A DNA stretch of 64,000 nucleotides from Natronoarchaeum rubrum (GCF_024494695.1 NZ_JANHDP010000003.1:124001-188000); one strand, 5' to 3'. Counted from the stretch's first letter, positions 50,952 to 60,776 are shown. Numbers and translations: made by a program. Notes: generated from the sequence alone by a model not told the origin.

Positions 50952-51467
50952 ATGAGTTCGGAACAGTCCAACGTCGGGTCGGTATCGGCCGGAGAGGCCG
51001 CGAGGGCGGCGGAGGTCCCCATCACGCTCCGCCTGATCGGGATCGCAATGCTCAGCGGCTTCGTTGGGATGGTGGCGATGCTCCCGGTGCTCGTGGGACT
51101 CCCCGCGCTGCTGGATCTGTTTAGCACCGCCCCGATCGTCCGGTTTTCGACGTTCGGCTCGTTCCTCGGGCTGGGACCGAGCCTGGCGCTGGGCATCGCG
51201 CTGTTCGTCATGGGCGGCACGCTGTTCCTGCCGATCCAGTTCCTCGTCGTCGGCGCCTACCTCCCGCCAGAAGAGCCGCGGTACGCCCGCGGCGTGACGT
51301 ACGCGCTGATCTACTGGATCGCGTTCGTGATGGTGTTCCTGCCGAGCACCGGGCCGCTCGGCATCGGAGTGTTCCTCGTCGTCTCGATGCTGTACCACGT
51401 GTTCTACGGGCTCGCGCTGGGCTACCTGCTCGACGAGTGGGGCGAGATCCCCCAGCACGCCGTCTGA
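50952..51467 (+). CDS. Four-helix membrane protein
   Basis: 171 residues with four clear helices: LRLIGIAMLSGFVGMVAMLP, LGPSLALGIALFVMGGTLFL, GVTYALIYWIAFVMVFLPST and FLVVSMLYHVFYGLALGYLL. The conserved-looking loop YLPPEEPRYARGVTYALIYW and the histidine in the last helix are notable. Resembles haloarchaeal proteins found near cytochrome oxidase genes, but no such gene is nearby. Function unknown. TATA-like GATTTATCG at 50916-50924. Confidence 0.65.
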   Translation: MSSEQSNVGSVSAGEAARAAEVPITLRLIGIAMLSGFVGMVAMLPVLVGLPALLDLFSTAPIVRFSTFGSFLGLGPSLALGIALFVMGGTLFLPIQFLVVGAYLPPEEPRYARGVTYALIYWIAFVMVFLPSTGPLGIGVFLVVSMLYHVFYGLALGYLLDEWGEIPQHAV

Positions 51468-51489
51468 GTCGACAGGTGCTCTGAACGGC

Positions 51490-51954
51490 CTACCAGTCGA
51501 ACTCCTCGTGGATCGCGCGCGCTTCCTCGTTGAGCAGCGGCCCGGTCACGTCTGTCTCGCCGTCGAGGATCGTCGCTGTGCGGACTGACGGTTCGCCGCC
51601 CGCAAACTCGACGATCTCGTCGGCGCCGACGCCGTAGACGACGCGAGCCAGGCCGGCCGTCCGAAGCCCGCCCGCGCACATCGGACACGGTTCGGTGCTC
51701 GTGTACATCACCGTGCGAGCGCGCTCGTCGGGCGAGAAATCGCGGTGGGCCGTCTTCGCGAGATCGAGTTCCGGGTGGCGCCGCAGGTCCGATTCGGTCA
51801 CGATGCGGTTCGACGCCGTCGCGACGACCTCGTCGTCGCGCACCAGTACGGAACCGAACGGCTCGTCGCCGCGGTCCGCGGCTTCGCGCGCGAGGTCGAA
51901 GGCTCGTCGCATGTGTCGTTCGTGATCGAACGCGTCGAGTTCCGGGTCGGTCAT
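51490..51954 (-). CDS. Nucleoside deaminase (CDA fold, guanine/cytosine deaminase-like)
   Basis: 154 residues. The zinc-site motif PCPMCAGG is intact (STEPCPMCAGGLRTAGLARV), and EPFGSVLVRDDEVVATASNR matches TadA/guanine deaminases. The first zinc motif, usually HAE, reads HPE (LRRHPELDLAKTA), keeping the His ligand and the catalytic Glu. It deaminates a purine or pyrimidine base or nucleoside, or tRNA adenosine; the C-terminal form fits guanine deaminase better. It converges on the four-helix membrane protein gene. Confidence 0.85.
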   Translation of the reverse strand: MTDPELDAFDHERHMRRAFDLAREAADRGDEPFGSVLVRDDEVVATASNRIVTESDLRRHPELDLAKTAHRDFSPDERARTVMYTSTEPCPMCAGGLRTAGLARVVYGVGADEIVEFAGGEPSVRTATILDGETDVTGPLLNEEARAIHEEFDW

Positions 51955-52327
51955 TGTCGTCGATACCGTCGACACCGAGCCACAGAAGTGTTGTGCAGTT
52001 CGGGTAGCGCGCCGACGAGGTTCGTCGGACGACCATCGAGAACACCACCGTCCGGGGCGGTTCCTCAGCGGGATTCGCGCTGCTCGGCCTTGTTCAACTC
52101 GATCAACAGCCGGAAGATCGCCTTGACGAGGTTGCGATCGACGTCGAACTGGTCGGCGTTCTCGCCGGCCCGCTCCATCACCGCGGCCTCCTGGGACTCG
52201 TCGGTCGTCGGGAGGCCCTGATCCTCTTTGACCTGCGCGATCGTGTCGGCGACGTAGGTGCGTCGCGCGATCAACTCGACGATCCCTTGGTCGATGTCTC
52301 TGATCTCCTCGCGGAGCTCCTCTAAGC

Positions 52328-53179
<852 letters not shown>

Positions 53180-53230
53180 ACCTCTACTCGCCGAAGCGAA
53201 TATTTACCGCTGGCGGTCGGCGCGCATCAC

Positions 53231-53244
53231 GACGCCGTGGCGTC
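53231..53244. repeat. Palindrome between shikimate kinase and DUF5796 genes
   Basis: GACGCC-GT-GGCGTC, the same centre as the palindrome at 11880-11895, in the 123-bp divergent promoter gap. May be regulatory. Confidence 0.35.
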
Positions 53245-53302
53245 CGCGGCGATGCCGCCGCCGAACGCGGCGCTTTTCCCGGCCCCGGCCGAATGCGACG
53301 AC

Positions 53303-53938
53303 ATGAGCGCGCGCAACACGGTCGCCCCGTCGACGATCGGGGTGGAGCTTTCGGAGGACGGCATCGCCGTCGAGTACCTCGACGGACGGGAGGTGTTCTA
53401 CCACGGCCCGCCGAAGAAAGCCGCGGGGACGGTCAAGACGGCTCCCGGAAAGCTGGTCCAGATCCTCGTCACCGATCCCGATGGCACCGAGGGCGTGCTG
53501 ACCTACGTCAACGACCGGAACACCCACGACGACATCCTGGAGACGACCGGCGTCGGCCGCGTGTTCGTCGACCCCGGCGAGGAAGAAGAGCTGTTTCCCG
53601 GCGTCACCACCCGCGCCGACGGTCACTCGGTCATCGTCGACGCCGATCCCGAGGTCGCGCGCGGCCGGGTGTTCGTGTTCGCCGAGGACGAACTCTCCGA
53701 GCAGTCCTACGAGATCGTCGGCGAGGACGCCGTCGACGGCGACGACGCCGCTGCAGAGACAGAGGACGGTGACGGCGCCGCATCCCACGAGCGCGACGCC
53801 GACGCGGCGCCGGACGACAGCGATGCCGCAGCGGCGTCCGGCGATGCTGAAGCGGCGTCTGTCGAGGACTCCGACGATGATGACGACGGCGGTGCGTCCG
53901 ACGGCTGGATCGACTCCGAATACGTCGAGGACGAGTGA
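53303..53938 (+). CDS. DUF5796 family protein
   Basis: 211 residues. Conserved core in the first 130 residues: STIGVELSEDGIAVEYLDGR - EVFYHGPPKKAAGTVKTAPG - KLVQILVTDPDGTEGVLTYV - NDRNTHDDILETTGVGRVFV, a beta-rich domain typical of the family. The last 75 residues are an acidic low-complexity tail ending GWIDSEYVEDE. Function unknown. ATG 53303 opens directly before the conserved region; the frame is open far upstream only because it lies antisense to shikimate kinase. Confidence 0.82.
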   Translation: MSARNTVAPSTIGVELSEDGIAVEYLDGREVFYHGPPKKAAGTVKTAPGKLVQILVTDPDGTEGVLTYVNDRNTHDDILETTGVGRVFVDPGEEEELFPGVTTRADGHSVIVDADPEVARGRVFVFAEDELSEQSYEIVGEDAVDGDDAAAETEDGDGAASHERDADAAPDDSDAAAASGDAEAASVEDSDDDDDGGASDGWIDSEYVEDE

Positions 53939-54186
53939 TGCCGCTCCGAAAACAGTGGCGCGACCTCGATCGGTCGGCGGTCCGCGACGCGCCGAACCGC
54001 TACGGCGTCGCGGAGTTCGGCGACGCCGACGGGGAGGCCGTCGCCGTCGAGACGGGGATGCTCAGGGACGTCGTCAAGAGCGCGCTGTCGTACCGATCCG
54101 ACCCGAACGTACGCTGGGAGACGACCCAGACCAAAGCGCAGGCCGCGGACCTGGCCGACGAGCACCGCGAGCGGCTGGCGGAGTAA
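53938..54186 (+). CDS. DUF7508-type small protein
   Basis: 82 residues: MPLRKQWRDLDRSAVRDAPN - RYGVAEFGDADGEAVAVETG - MLRDVVKSALSYRSDPNVRW - ETTQTKAQAADLADEHRERL. The RYGVxEFGDxDG stretch recalls GIY-YIG-like strands but catalytic residues are not clear. Its ATG overlaps the DUF5796 stop (TGATG), so the two are coupled. Function unknown. Confidence 0.75.
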   Translation: MPLRKQWRDLDRSAVRDAPNRYGVAEFGDADGEAVAVETGMLRDVVKSALSYRSDPNVRWETTQTKAQAADLADEHRERLAE

Positions 54187-54213
54187 CTGCTCGCTGCCGG
54201 AGGCGTCGCGCCG

Positions 54214-54348
54214 CTACTGCAGGTACGAGGGCTCCTCTGCGTTGCAGTGTTCCTCGTGTTTGCCCGCGTCGCCCTCGTCGTCGAACAGCAGGCCACACTC
54301 CTCGCACTCGTACCAGGTAATCTCGTCGCGCTCGGTCTGAACCACCAT
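54214..54348 (-). CDS. 44-residue zinc finger protein (DUF7128-type)
   Basis: A short gene, easily missed: ITWYECEECGLLFDDEGDAG then KHEEHCNAEEPSYLQ. The C-x2-C and H-x3-H-C ligands form a C2H2-like zinc finger, with the Tyr-Glu and Leu-Phe-Asp core residues of haloarchaeal one-finger proteins. The ATG at 54346-54348 begins MVVQTERDE. Such micro-proteins often act as regulators or structural partners, but its target is unknown. It converges on the DUF7508 gene with 27 bp between stops. Confidence 0.8.
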   Translation of the reverse strand: MVVQTERDEITWYECEECGLLFDDEGDAGKHEEHCNAEEPSYLQ

Positions 54349-54438
54349 GTCACACGTTCGAATCGCAGTCCGTAAAGTCGTTTCTCCGGCGTCGTCGTCC
54401 GATCGGCGACGTCTCGTCGCTCGTTCGACGACGAGGTA

Positions 54439-55113
54439 TCACAGTCCCGGCAGGTCCGGGCGATCGCCGGCGACTGCGCTCATCACGGCCGCCTCGGCCT
54501 TCCGGAGGTGTTCTGCGGCGGTACCGGGCGAACACGACAGCGCCGCGGCGACGTCCTCGACGGTTCCCTCGCGTGGCGACTCGTAGTAGCCGGAGTCGAC
54601 GGCGGCGCGGACGGCCTCGCGCTGCCGGTCGGTCAGGCCGCCGCCGCGGTCGAACGGCTGCCCCCTGTACTGGCCGATTTCGAGCACGTCGACGTCGATC
54701 GACTCCGGCACGGCGTCGACGGCCTCCTGCACCGCGGCCGAACCCCCTGCCAGCGAGAACTCCGCGCAGCCGTCCTCGCGGTACGTGATCGGCGGGACGA
54801 TCAGCAGGCCGTCGCGGTCCAGCGCGGTCGCGAGTTCGAACTCGCTCTCGGGAAGATCCTCGCGAACGTAGAGATAAAAGCCGCTCGTGGACGCCGCGAC
54901 GTGGTAGGTGCGGATCGAATCGACCGTCTCCAGCGCGTCGACGTAGCGGTCGGGACTCCCCTCGACGCGGAACACCGTCGAGATCGTTCCGTCGACCGAG
55001 ACGCTCCAAGAGAGCTGCCGGGAGGCGCCGTGCTCGTCGCTCTCGACGACGAACTGGTGCATCGGGTGACGCCGCTCCGGCGGCAGCGCCAGCGCCAGCC
55101 TGACGTATCTCAC
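54439..55113 (-). CDS. Bat-type HTH_10 regulator
   Basis: 224 residues. A sensor-like N-terminal domain (HQFVVESDEHGASRQLSWSV - RVEGSPDRYVDALETVDSIR) and the C-terminal HTH_10 domain LTDRQREAVRAAVDSGYYES - PREGTVEDVAAALSCSPGTA - AEHLRKAEAAVMSAVA, the signature of bacterio-opsin-activator-like regulators in haloarchaea. GTG 55113 is chosen because a TTTTAAA box (55135-55141) lies about 25 nt upstream. Divergent from nuoCD by 104 bp, so it may control that gene. Confidence 0.82.
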   Translation of the reverse strand: MRYVRLALALPPERRHPMHQFVVESDEHGASRQLSWSVSVDGTISTVFRVEGSPDRYVDALETVDSIRTYHVAASTSGFYLYVREDLPESEFELATALDRDGLLIVPPITYREDGCAEFSLAGGSAAVQEAVDAVPESIDVDVLEIGQYRGQPFDRGGGLTDRQREAVRAAVDSGYYESPREGTVEDVAAALSCSPGTAAEHLRKAEAAVMSAVAGDRPDLPGL

Positions 55114-55217
55114 GGCCGTCTCATGGTCGTCTCTTTTAAAATAACCTCGCCTTTGAGGCAGCAAGACGAACCCGTATCGTCGCGTAGGTCAGCGTATCGA
55201 CCGAGCGTGATCCGAAC

Positions 55218-56897
55218 ATGAGTCTCGAACACGACGCCAGCGCGGCCGCGGCGGACCGACGGGGCGTCGACTACGACGATCTGGAGAGCCTGCTGGACGA
55301 GCACGTCCTCGACCGCGAGACCCACGTCAACGCCGAGGGGTTCGTGATCCGCCCCGACGAAGTGCAGGCGGTGCTTTCGACGCTCAAAGAGGAGGCCGGT
55401 TTCGACCACCTCGCCTGTGCGACGGCCCAGCAGTACGGGGACCGGTTCGAGACGATCTATCACCTCCGGAGCTACGACGATCCCACCAGAGAGGTCAGCG
55501 TGGTCGTCCCGACGCCGACGGACGCCCCCGTCAGCGAGAGCGCCGAACCCGTCTTCCGAACCGCCGACTGGCACGAGCGCGAGGCGTACGATCTTCTGGG
55601 CATCGAGTACGACGACCACCCCGACCTCCGGCGGATCCTCCTGCCCGAAACCTGGCAGGGCCACCCGCTGCGCGAGGACTACGCGCAGGATCGCCCGCAG
55701 CTGGTCGCGTACAGCGAGAACGCCAACCCGCTGGAGGAAGATCGCCGCGTCGAGGGCGGGGACGAGGGGACCGAGACGATGCTGCTCAACATCGGTCCCC
55801 ACCACCCCGCGACGCACGGCGTGATGCACCTCGAAACGGTGCTCGACGGCGAGCAGGTGGTCGACGTCGAACCCGACATCGGCTACATCCACCGCTGCGA
55901 GGAGCAGATGTGCCAGCAGGGTACCTACCGCCACCAGATCATGCCCTACCCCGACCGCTGGGACTGGGGCGGCGCCGGGCTCTGCAACGAGTGGGCCTAC
56001 GCCCGCGTCGCCGAGGATCTCGCCGACCTCGAGGTCCCCGAGTACGCGCAGGTGATCCGGACGATGAGCGCCGAGTTGAGCCGGACGCTCAGCCACCTGT
56101 TGGCGACCGCCGCGTACGCGCTCGACATCGTCGGCGACTTCACCGCGACGTTCATGTACGCAATCAACGATCGGGAGGTCGTCCAGAACATTCTCGAAGA
56201 TCTGACCGGCCAGCGCCTGATGTTCAACTACTTCCGACTCGGCGGGGTCGCCTGGGACCTGCCCGAGCCCCGCGAGGAGTTCTTCGAGAAGGTCCGCGAG
56301 TTCCTCGACGAGCTGCCCCGACGGATGGAGGAGTACCACAACCTGTTGTCGAACAACGAGATCCTCCAGGCGCGGGCCGTCGATACCGGAATCTTCGACC
56401 CCGAGACCGCGAAGAACTACGGCGTCACCGGACCGGTCGCCCGCGGCTCGGGAATCGACTACGATCTTCGGCGCGACGACCCCTACGGCTACTACGACGA
56501 ACTCGACTGGGACGTCGTCGTCCGCGAGGGCTGTGATAACTACTCCCGACTGCTGGTCCGACTGGACGAGGTCGCAGAATCGGCCAAGATCATCGAACAG
56601 TGCGTCGATCTGCTTGAGGACTGGCCCGAGGACGAGCGCAACATCCAGAGCAACGTCCCGCGGACGATCAAGCCCGACCCCGACACCGAAATCTACCGCG
56701 CCGTGGAGGCCGCGAAGGGCGAACTCGGCATCTACATCCGCGCCGACGGCACCGACAAGCCTGCTCGGTTCAAGATCCGCGGCCCCTCCTTCTCGAACCT
56801 GCAATCCCTGCCGGAGTTCGGCACCGGCGGCTACGTCGCCGACCTGATCGCGTCGCTGGGAAGTCTCGATACGATCATGGGCGGGGTCGATCGGTAA
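55218..56897 (+). CDS. nuoCD: NADH dehydrogenase-like complex I subunit CD (NuoC-NuoD fusion)
   Basis: 559 residues. The NuoC part (about 1-185: ADWHEREAYDLLGIEYDDHP, LPETWQGHPLREDYAQD) is fused to NuoD (LLNIGPHHPATHGVMHLETV; GYIHRCEEQMCQQGTYRHQI; RGSGIDYDLRRDDPYGYYDE; CDNYSRLLVRLDEVAESAKI). The quinone-site GPHHPATHG is intact. Complex I passes electrons to menaquinone and pumps ions. None of the usual neighbours (nuoA, B, H-N) is present: it lies alone between a Bat-type regulator and a cupin. Stretches such as ELSRTLSHLLATAAYALDIV differ from the canonical ELCRIASHMLAVGTFALDVY I recall from haloarchaeal operon copies, suggesting a divergent second copy. Confidence 0.92.
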   Translation: MSLEHDASAAAADRRGVDYDDLESLLDEHVLDRETHVNAEGFVIRPDEVQAVLSTLKEEAGFDHLACATAQQYGDRFETIYHLRSYDDPTREVSVVVPTPTDAPVSESAEPVFRTADWHEREAYDLLGIEYDDHPDLRRILLPETWQGHPLREDYAQDRPQLVAYSENANPLEEDRRVEGGDEGTETMLLNIGPHHPATHGVMHLETVLDGEQVVDVEPDIGYIHRCEEQMCQQGTYRHQIMPYPDRWDWGGAGLCNEWAYARVAEDLADLEVPEYAQVIRTMSAELSRTLSHLLATAAYALDIVGDFTATFMYAINDREVVQNILEDLTGQRLMFNYFRLGGVAWDLPEPREEFFEKVREFLDELPRRMEEYHNLLSNNEILQARAVDTGIFDPETAKNYGVTGPVARGSGIDYDLRRDDPYGYYDELDWDVVVREGCDNYSRLLVRLDEVAESAKIIEQCVDLLEDWPEDERNIQSNVPRTIKPDPDTEIYRAVEAAKGELGIYIRADGTDKPARFKIRGPSFSNLQSLPEFGTGGYVADLIASLGSLDTIMGGVDR

Positions 56898-56946
56898 GCT
56901 CACGACTGCCCCGGCGGCGAACTCGATCGGTACGCTCACGACTGCC
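56887..56946. repeat. 24-bp direct repeat at the nuoCD stop
   Basis: TCGATCGGTAAGCTCACGAC-TGCC at 56887-56910 and TCGATCGGTACGCTCACGAC-TGCC at 56923-56946, one mismatch, 36-bp period. The first copy includes the nuoCD stop codon, so the gene end has been locally duplicated. Confidence 0.85.
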
Positions 56947-56987
56947 GATTCGGACAGAGATTTTACAACTCGGTACCAGCAACCATC

Positions 56988-57470
56988 ATGGGAAAGGTAA
57001 ACGAGTCGGAGCTCGACTGGGCCTCGGTCGACCGCGGCGACGCCGAGTACAGGCGCAAACGCCTCGCCGACGCGGCGGGCGGTGACGAACTGGGCTGTAG
57101 CCTCTACGAGCTCCCGCCGGGAAAGAAATCCTGGCCCTACCACTACCACACGGCCAACGAAGAGGCGCTCTACGTGCTCGACGGGACGGGCCGGCTTCGC
57201 GGGGACGACAAGGAGCTGTCGCTGGACGCGGGCGACTACGTCGCGCTGCCGGCCGGCGAGGACGGCGCCCACAGGATCATCAACGACTCCGAGGAGCCGC
57301 TCCGGTACCTGATGATCTCGACGATGGCGACGCCCGAGGTGCTCGTCTATCCGGACTCCGAGAAAGTCGGCGTGCTCGACGGCGCCGCGCCCGGCGGCAC
57401 CGACGAGCGGACGCTCGAAGGCTACTACCGGCAGGAGGACGCCGTCGACTACTGGGACGGCGAGGAGTAG
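56988..57470 (+). CDS. Cupin domain protein
   Basis: 160 residues. One cupin barrel: motif 1 WPYHYHTANEEALYVLDGTG - RLRG with His-x-His and Glu metal ligands, motif 2 LDAGDYVALPAGEDGAHRII with Pro-x5-His. LGCSLYELPPGKKSWPYHYH is typical of small cupins related to sugar or organic acid-binding enzymes. It lies 90 bp after nuoCD with no clear own promoter except ATTTTAC at 56961-56967, so it may be transcribed separately. Function unknown. Confidence 0.85.
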   Translation: MGKVNESELDWASVDRGDAEYRRKRLADAAGGDELGCSLYELPPGKKSWPYHYHTANEEALYVLDGTGRLRGDDKELSLDAGDYVALPAGEDGAHRIINDSEEPLRYLMISTMATPEVLVYPDSEKVGVLDGAAPGGTDERTLEGYYRQEDAVDYWDGEE

Positions 57471-57575
57471 CCGAGCGTCGGCGTCGCCGCGGCGCGCAAC
57501 CGGCGCACGATCCCGACCGCGACGCCCGGACGGCGAGGGGAATCCTTCAAGGCCGCCCGGCGGCAAAACTGGGCC

Positions 57576-59822
57576 ATGAGCGAGCAGGACGGCGGCGGGA
57601 TCTCGCTGACGGTGAAAGGCGCCCAGAAGCGCGACGCCGGGCGCGGGGTCGCGCGGCTCTCGGACGCCGCGCGGAACGAGTTGAGCGTGCTCAGCGGCGA
57701 CACCGTCGTGATCGAGGGCGACCGCGTCACCGCGACGAAGGTGTGGCCCGCCGGCGACGACGTTCCGGTCGACGCCGTACTGATCGACGCCGACACGCGG
57801 GCCAATGCGGGCGTCAGCATCGGCGACACCGTCTCGGTCCGGCACGGTTCGCTGGAGGAGGCGGTGTCGGTGACGCTGTCGCCGCCGGCGTCGCTGTCCG
57901 ACGTCGACGAGCAAGTGATCCAGCGCGTCGCGACGAAGACGCTCCACGACCGGCCGGTGAGCGAGGGCGAGCAGGTTCGACTGGAGCGGATCGCCGACCA
58001 ACCCTTCACCGTCGAGTCGACCACGCCCCACGAGCCGGTTCGCGTGACCGACCACACGGTCGTATCGGTGGACAACGACGCGACGAGCGACAGCGGCGGC
58101 GTGTCGGCGTCGAGCGACGGCACGCGGTCGAACGACGGGTCGTCCGACGGCCAGTCGGCCGACAGTTCGGCGAGCGGTGGCAAACCGGACGGGGCGTCCG
58201 GCGACGCCGACGAGCCGGCGGCGACGGCGCCCACCGCGGTCAGCTACGAGGACATCGGCGGGCTCGACGACGAGCTAGAGCAGGTCCGCGAGATGATCGA
58301 GCTACCGCTGGACCAGCCGGATCTGTTCCGCCGGCTCGGCGTCGACCCGCCCAAGGGCGTCCTGCTGTACGGGCCGCCAGGCACCGGCAAGACGCTGATC
58401 GCCAAGGCCGTCGCCAACGAGGTGAACGCGCAGTTCATCAACGTCTCCGGCCCGGAGATCATGTCGAAGTACAAGGGTGAGAGCGAGGAGCGCATCCGCG
58501 AGATCTTCGAGACCGCCGCGGAGAACGCGCCGACGATCATCTTCTTCGACGAGATCGACTCGATCGCCGGCGAGCGCGACGACGCCGGCGACGTCGAGAA
58601 CCGCGTCGTCGCCCAACTGCTCTCGCTGATGGACGGGCTCGACTCGCGTGGCGACGTGATCGTCATCGGCGCGACGAACCGCGTCGACGCTATCGACCCG
58701 GCGCTGCGCCGCGGCGGCCGCTTCGACCGCGAGATCGAGATCGGCGTCCCCGGCGTCGAGGGGCGCCGCGAGATCTTCCAGGTTCACACTCGTGGGATGC
58801 CGCTGGCGGAAGACGTCTCGGTCGACACGCTGGCCGAGCGCACCCACGGCTTCGTCGGCGCCGACGTCGACGCGCTCGTTTCGGAGGCGGCGATGCTCGC
58901 GCTCCGGCGGATCCGCGGCGAGGCCGACGATCTCGCGGAGGCCGACCTCGAAGTGACGAAAGCCGACTTCGACGCCGCGATGGCCGCGATCGACCCCTCC
59001 GCGATGCGCGAGTTCGTCGCCGAGACGCCGGACGTCGGCTACGACGACGTGGGCGGGCTCGACGACGCCAAGCAGACCCTGCGCGAGGCCGTCGAGTGGC
59101 CGCTGGCGTACGAACGCCTCTTTGCCGAGACCAACACCGAACCGCCCAGCGGCGTCCTGCTGTACGGCCCGCCGGGCACCGGCAAGACGCTGCTGGCCCG
59201 CGCGCTCGCCGGCGAGAGCGAGGTGAACTTCGTCCACGTCAACGGCCCCGAACTACTCGATCGCTACGTCGGCGAGTCCGAGAAGGCCGTCCGCGAGGTG
59301 TTCGAGCGCGCTCGCACGTCGGCGCCCTCGATCGTCTTCTTCGACGAGATCGACGCCATCGCGGCCCAGCGCGAGGACAGCCACGAGGTGACCGAGCGCG
59401 TCGTCTCGCAGCTGCTGACGGAGCTCGACGGGCTCGTCGAGAACCCGAACCTCGTCGTGCTCGCGGCGACGAACCGCAAAGACGCCATCGACCCCGCGCT
59501 GCTCCGCCCCGGTCGCCTCGACACGCACGTCGAGGTGCCCGAACCCGACGAGGATGGCCGCCGCGCGATCGTCGAGGTCCACGGCCGCGGGAAGCCGTTC
59601 GCCGACGACGTGGATCTGGACGCCCTCGCCGACGATCTGGAGGGGTACACCGGCGCCGACCTCGAAGCGGTCGTTCGCGAGGCGTCGATGCTGGCGATCC
59701 GCGAGATGGCCGAGGAGCTGGGGCCGGAGGAAGCCGACGAGCGCGCAGACGAGATCGTGATCGGCGCCGACCACTTCGAACGCGCCATCGAGAGCGTCGA
59801 GCCGACGCTCGCGAGCTACTAG
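57576..59822 (+). CDS. CDC48/VCP family AAA ATPase
   Basis: 748 residues. N-domain (about 1-155: [20 protein letters not shown]), an unusual Ser/Asp/Gly-rich linker of about 60 residues (155-215), D1 with Walker [10 protein letters not shown] (266-274) and Walker [11 protein letters not shown]2 with Walker [10 protein letters not shown] (531-539) and IVFFDEIDA, plus arginine fingers ([26 protein letters not shown]). It unfolds proteins and may feed the archaeal 20S proteasome. Single gene, no operon. TATA is not obvious in the preceding 105-bp gap. Confidence 0.95.
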   Translation: MSEQDGGGISLTVKGAQKRDAGRGVARLSDAARNELSVLSGDTVVIEGDRVTATKVWPAGDDVPVDAVLIDADTRANAGVSIGDTVSVRHGSLEEAVSVTLSPPASLSDVDEQVIQRVATKTLHDRPVSEGEQVRLERIADQPFTVESTTPHEPVRVTDHTVVSVDNDATSDSGGVSASSDGTRSNDGSSDGQSADSSASGGKPDGASGDADEPAATAPTAVSYEDIGGLDDELEQVREMIELPLDQPDLFRRLGVDPPKGVLLYGPPGTGKTLIAKAVANEVNAQFINVSGPEIMSKYKGESEERIREIFETAAENAPTIIFFDEIDSIAGERDDAGDVENRVVAQLLSLMDGLDSRGDVIVIGATNRVDAIDPALRRGGRFDREIEIGVPGVEGRREIFQVHTRGMPLAEDVSVDTLAERTHGFVGADVDALVSEAAMLALRRIRGEADDLAEADLEVTKADFDAAMAAIDPSAMREFVAETPDVGYDDVGGLDDAKQTLREAVEWPLAYERLFAETNTEPPSGVLLYGPPGTGKTLLARALAGESEVNFVHVNGPELLDRYVGESEKAVREVFERARTSAPSIVFFDEIDAIAAQREDSHEVTERVVSQLLTELDGLVENPNLVVLAATNRKDAIDPALLRPGRLDTHVEVPEPDEDGRRAIVEVHGRGKPFADDVDLDALADDLEGYTGADLEAVVREASMLAIREMAEELGPEEADERADEIVIGADHFERAIESVEPTLASY

Positions 59823-59873
59823 CGACATCGCAGGCCGAGTGCTGACGCCGTTTTTCGACCGCCTTTGCTCTCC

Positions 59874-60707
59874 TTACTCCCGTTCGTCGACCATCCCGAT
59901 CCCGGTCCGTTCCGACGCCTCGATCCGGCTGTCGTCGTCTCCGCCCTCGTCGTCTGCGTCGGCCGTCGCCGACCGGTCGTCGACGAGGCCGTGTTGCTCG
60001 CCCGACTGGTCGTCGGCCCCGTCGTCGGCGTCGGTCTCACCGTCGGCGTCGGCAGCCGGCGTGTCGGCAGCCGCCGCGTCGGCGTCAGCCTGTTCGGCGC
60101 CCTCAGCCAGCTCGAAGCCGCCGCGGCGCGCGAGCACCGTCTCGCCCGCGGTCACTTTCTCGCCGCGCTCGACGGCCAGGTCGTCGCGATCGAACGCCGG
60201 CGGCAGTAGGATGTCCGCGCGACTGCCGAAGGAGATGTGGCCGATCCGGTCGCCGCGCTCGACCGTCTCGCCCGCCTCCAGATAGGGGTGAATGCGGCGG
60301 GCGAACGCCCCCGCGACCAGCGTAACCTCGTGCTCCTCGAACTCGATCCGGACGCGCTCGTTGCGGTCGGATTCCTTGGCGAACGCCGGCCTGTGTGCGC
60401 CGGGAACGTGCTCGACGGTCTCGACCGTCCCGCCGATGGGTGCGCGATTGACGTGGACGTCCCAGACGTTCATGAACACGCCGACGCGAACACGGTCGCC
60501 TTCTTCGCGGAGCACCGATACCTTGCCGTCGGCCGGCGCTGCGACGCCGGAGAGTGGCGCCGTCCGCTCGGGATCGCGGTAGAAAAACAGCACGGCGCCG
60601 CCGATCGCGAGCAGTCCGACGGTCGCGCCCGGAGTGATAAACAGCGCGGGAAACGCACCGAGCAGCGGGAACAGGGCGTACTTCCAGGCCCCGGGCGCGA
60701 AGTTCAT
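59874..60707 (-). CDS. Archaetidylserine decarboxylase (PSD family) with long acidic tail
   Basis: 277 residues. Two N-terminal helices (KYALFPLLGAFPALFITPGA; VGLLAIGGAVLFFYRDPERT), then VAAPADGKVSVLREEGDRVR, FMNVWDVHVNRAPIGGTVET, and GHISFGSRADILLPPAF, where the Ser after FG is the self-cleaving residue that becomes the pyruvoyl group. It makes archaetidylethanolamine from archaetidylserine at the membrane. The last 75 residues (AEQADADAAAADTPAADADG and onward) are an acidic low-complexity extension beyond the normal enzyme end. Confidence 0.9.
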   Translation of the reverse strand: MNFAPGAWKYALFPLLGAFPALFITPGATVGLLAIGGAVLFFYRDPERTAPLSGVAAPADGKVSVLREEGDRVRVGVFMNVWDVHVNRAPIGGTVETVEHVPGAHRPAFAKESDRNERVRIEFEEHEVTLVAGAFARRIHPYLEAGETVERGDRIGHISFGSRADILLPPAFDRDDLAVERGEKVTAGETVLARRGGFELAEGAEQADADAAAADTPAADADGETDADDGADDQSGEQHGLVDDRSATADADDEGGDDDSRIEASERTGIGMVDERE

Positions 60708-60776
60708 GTGCCACCGTACGGCGACCCGAAGTAAGGAGGTTGCGGATCGACCAGCGGCGAGCGCGCGCCGAGGGGG

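Noticed and set aside
55110..58055. 981-codon open frame on the minus strand
   Set aside because: It is antisense to nuoCD, the cupin gene and part of CDC48, whose products are clearly recognisable. Its translation is basic and Val/Arg/Asp-rich without any domain; long antisense frames are normal in this GC-rich DNA.
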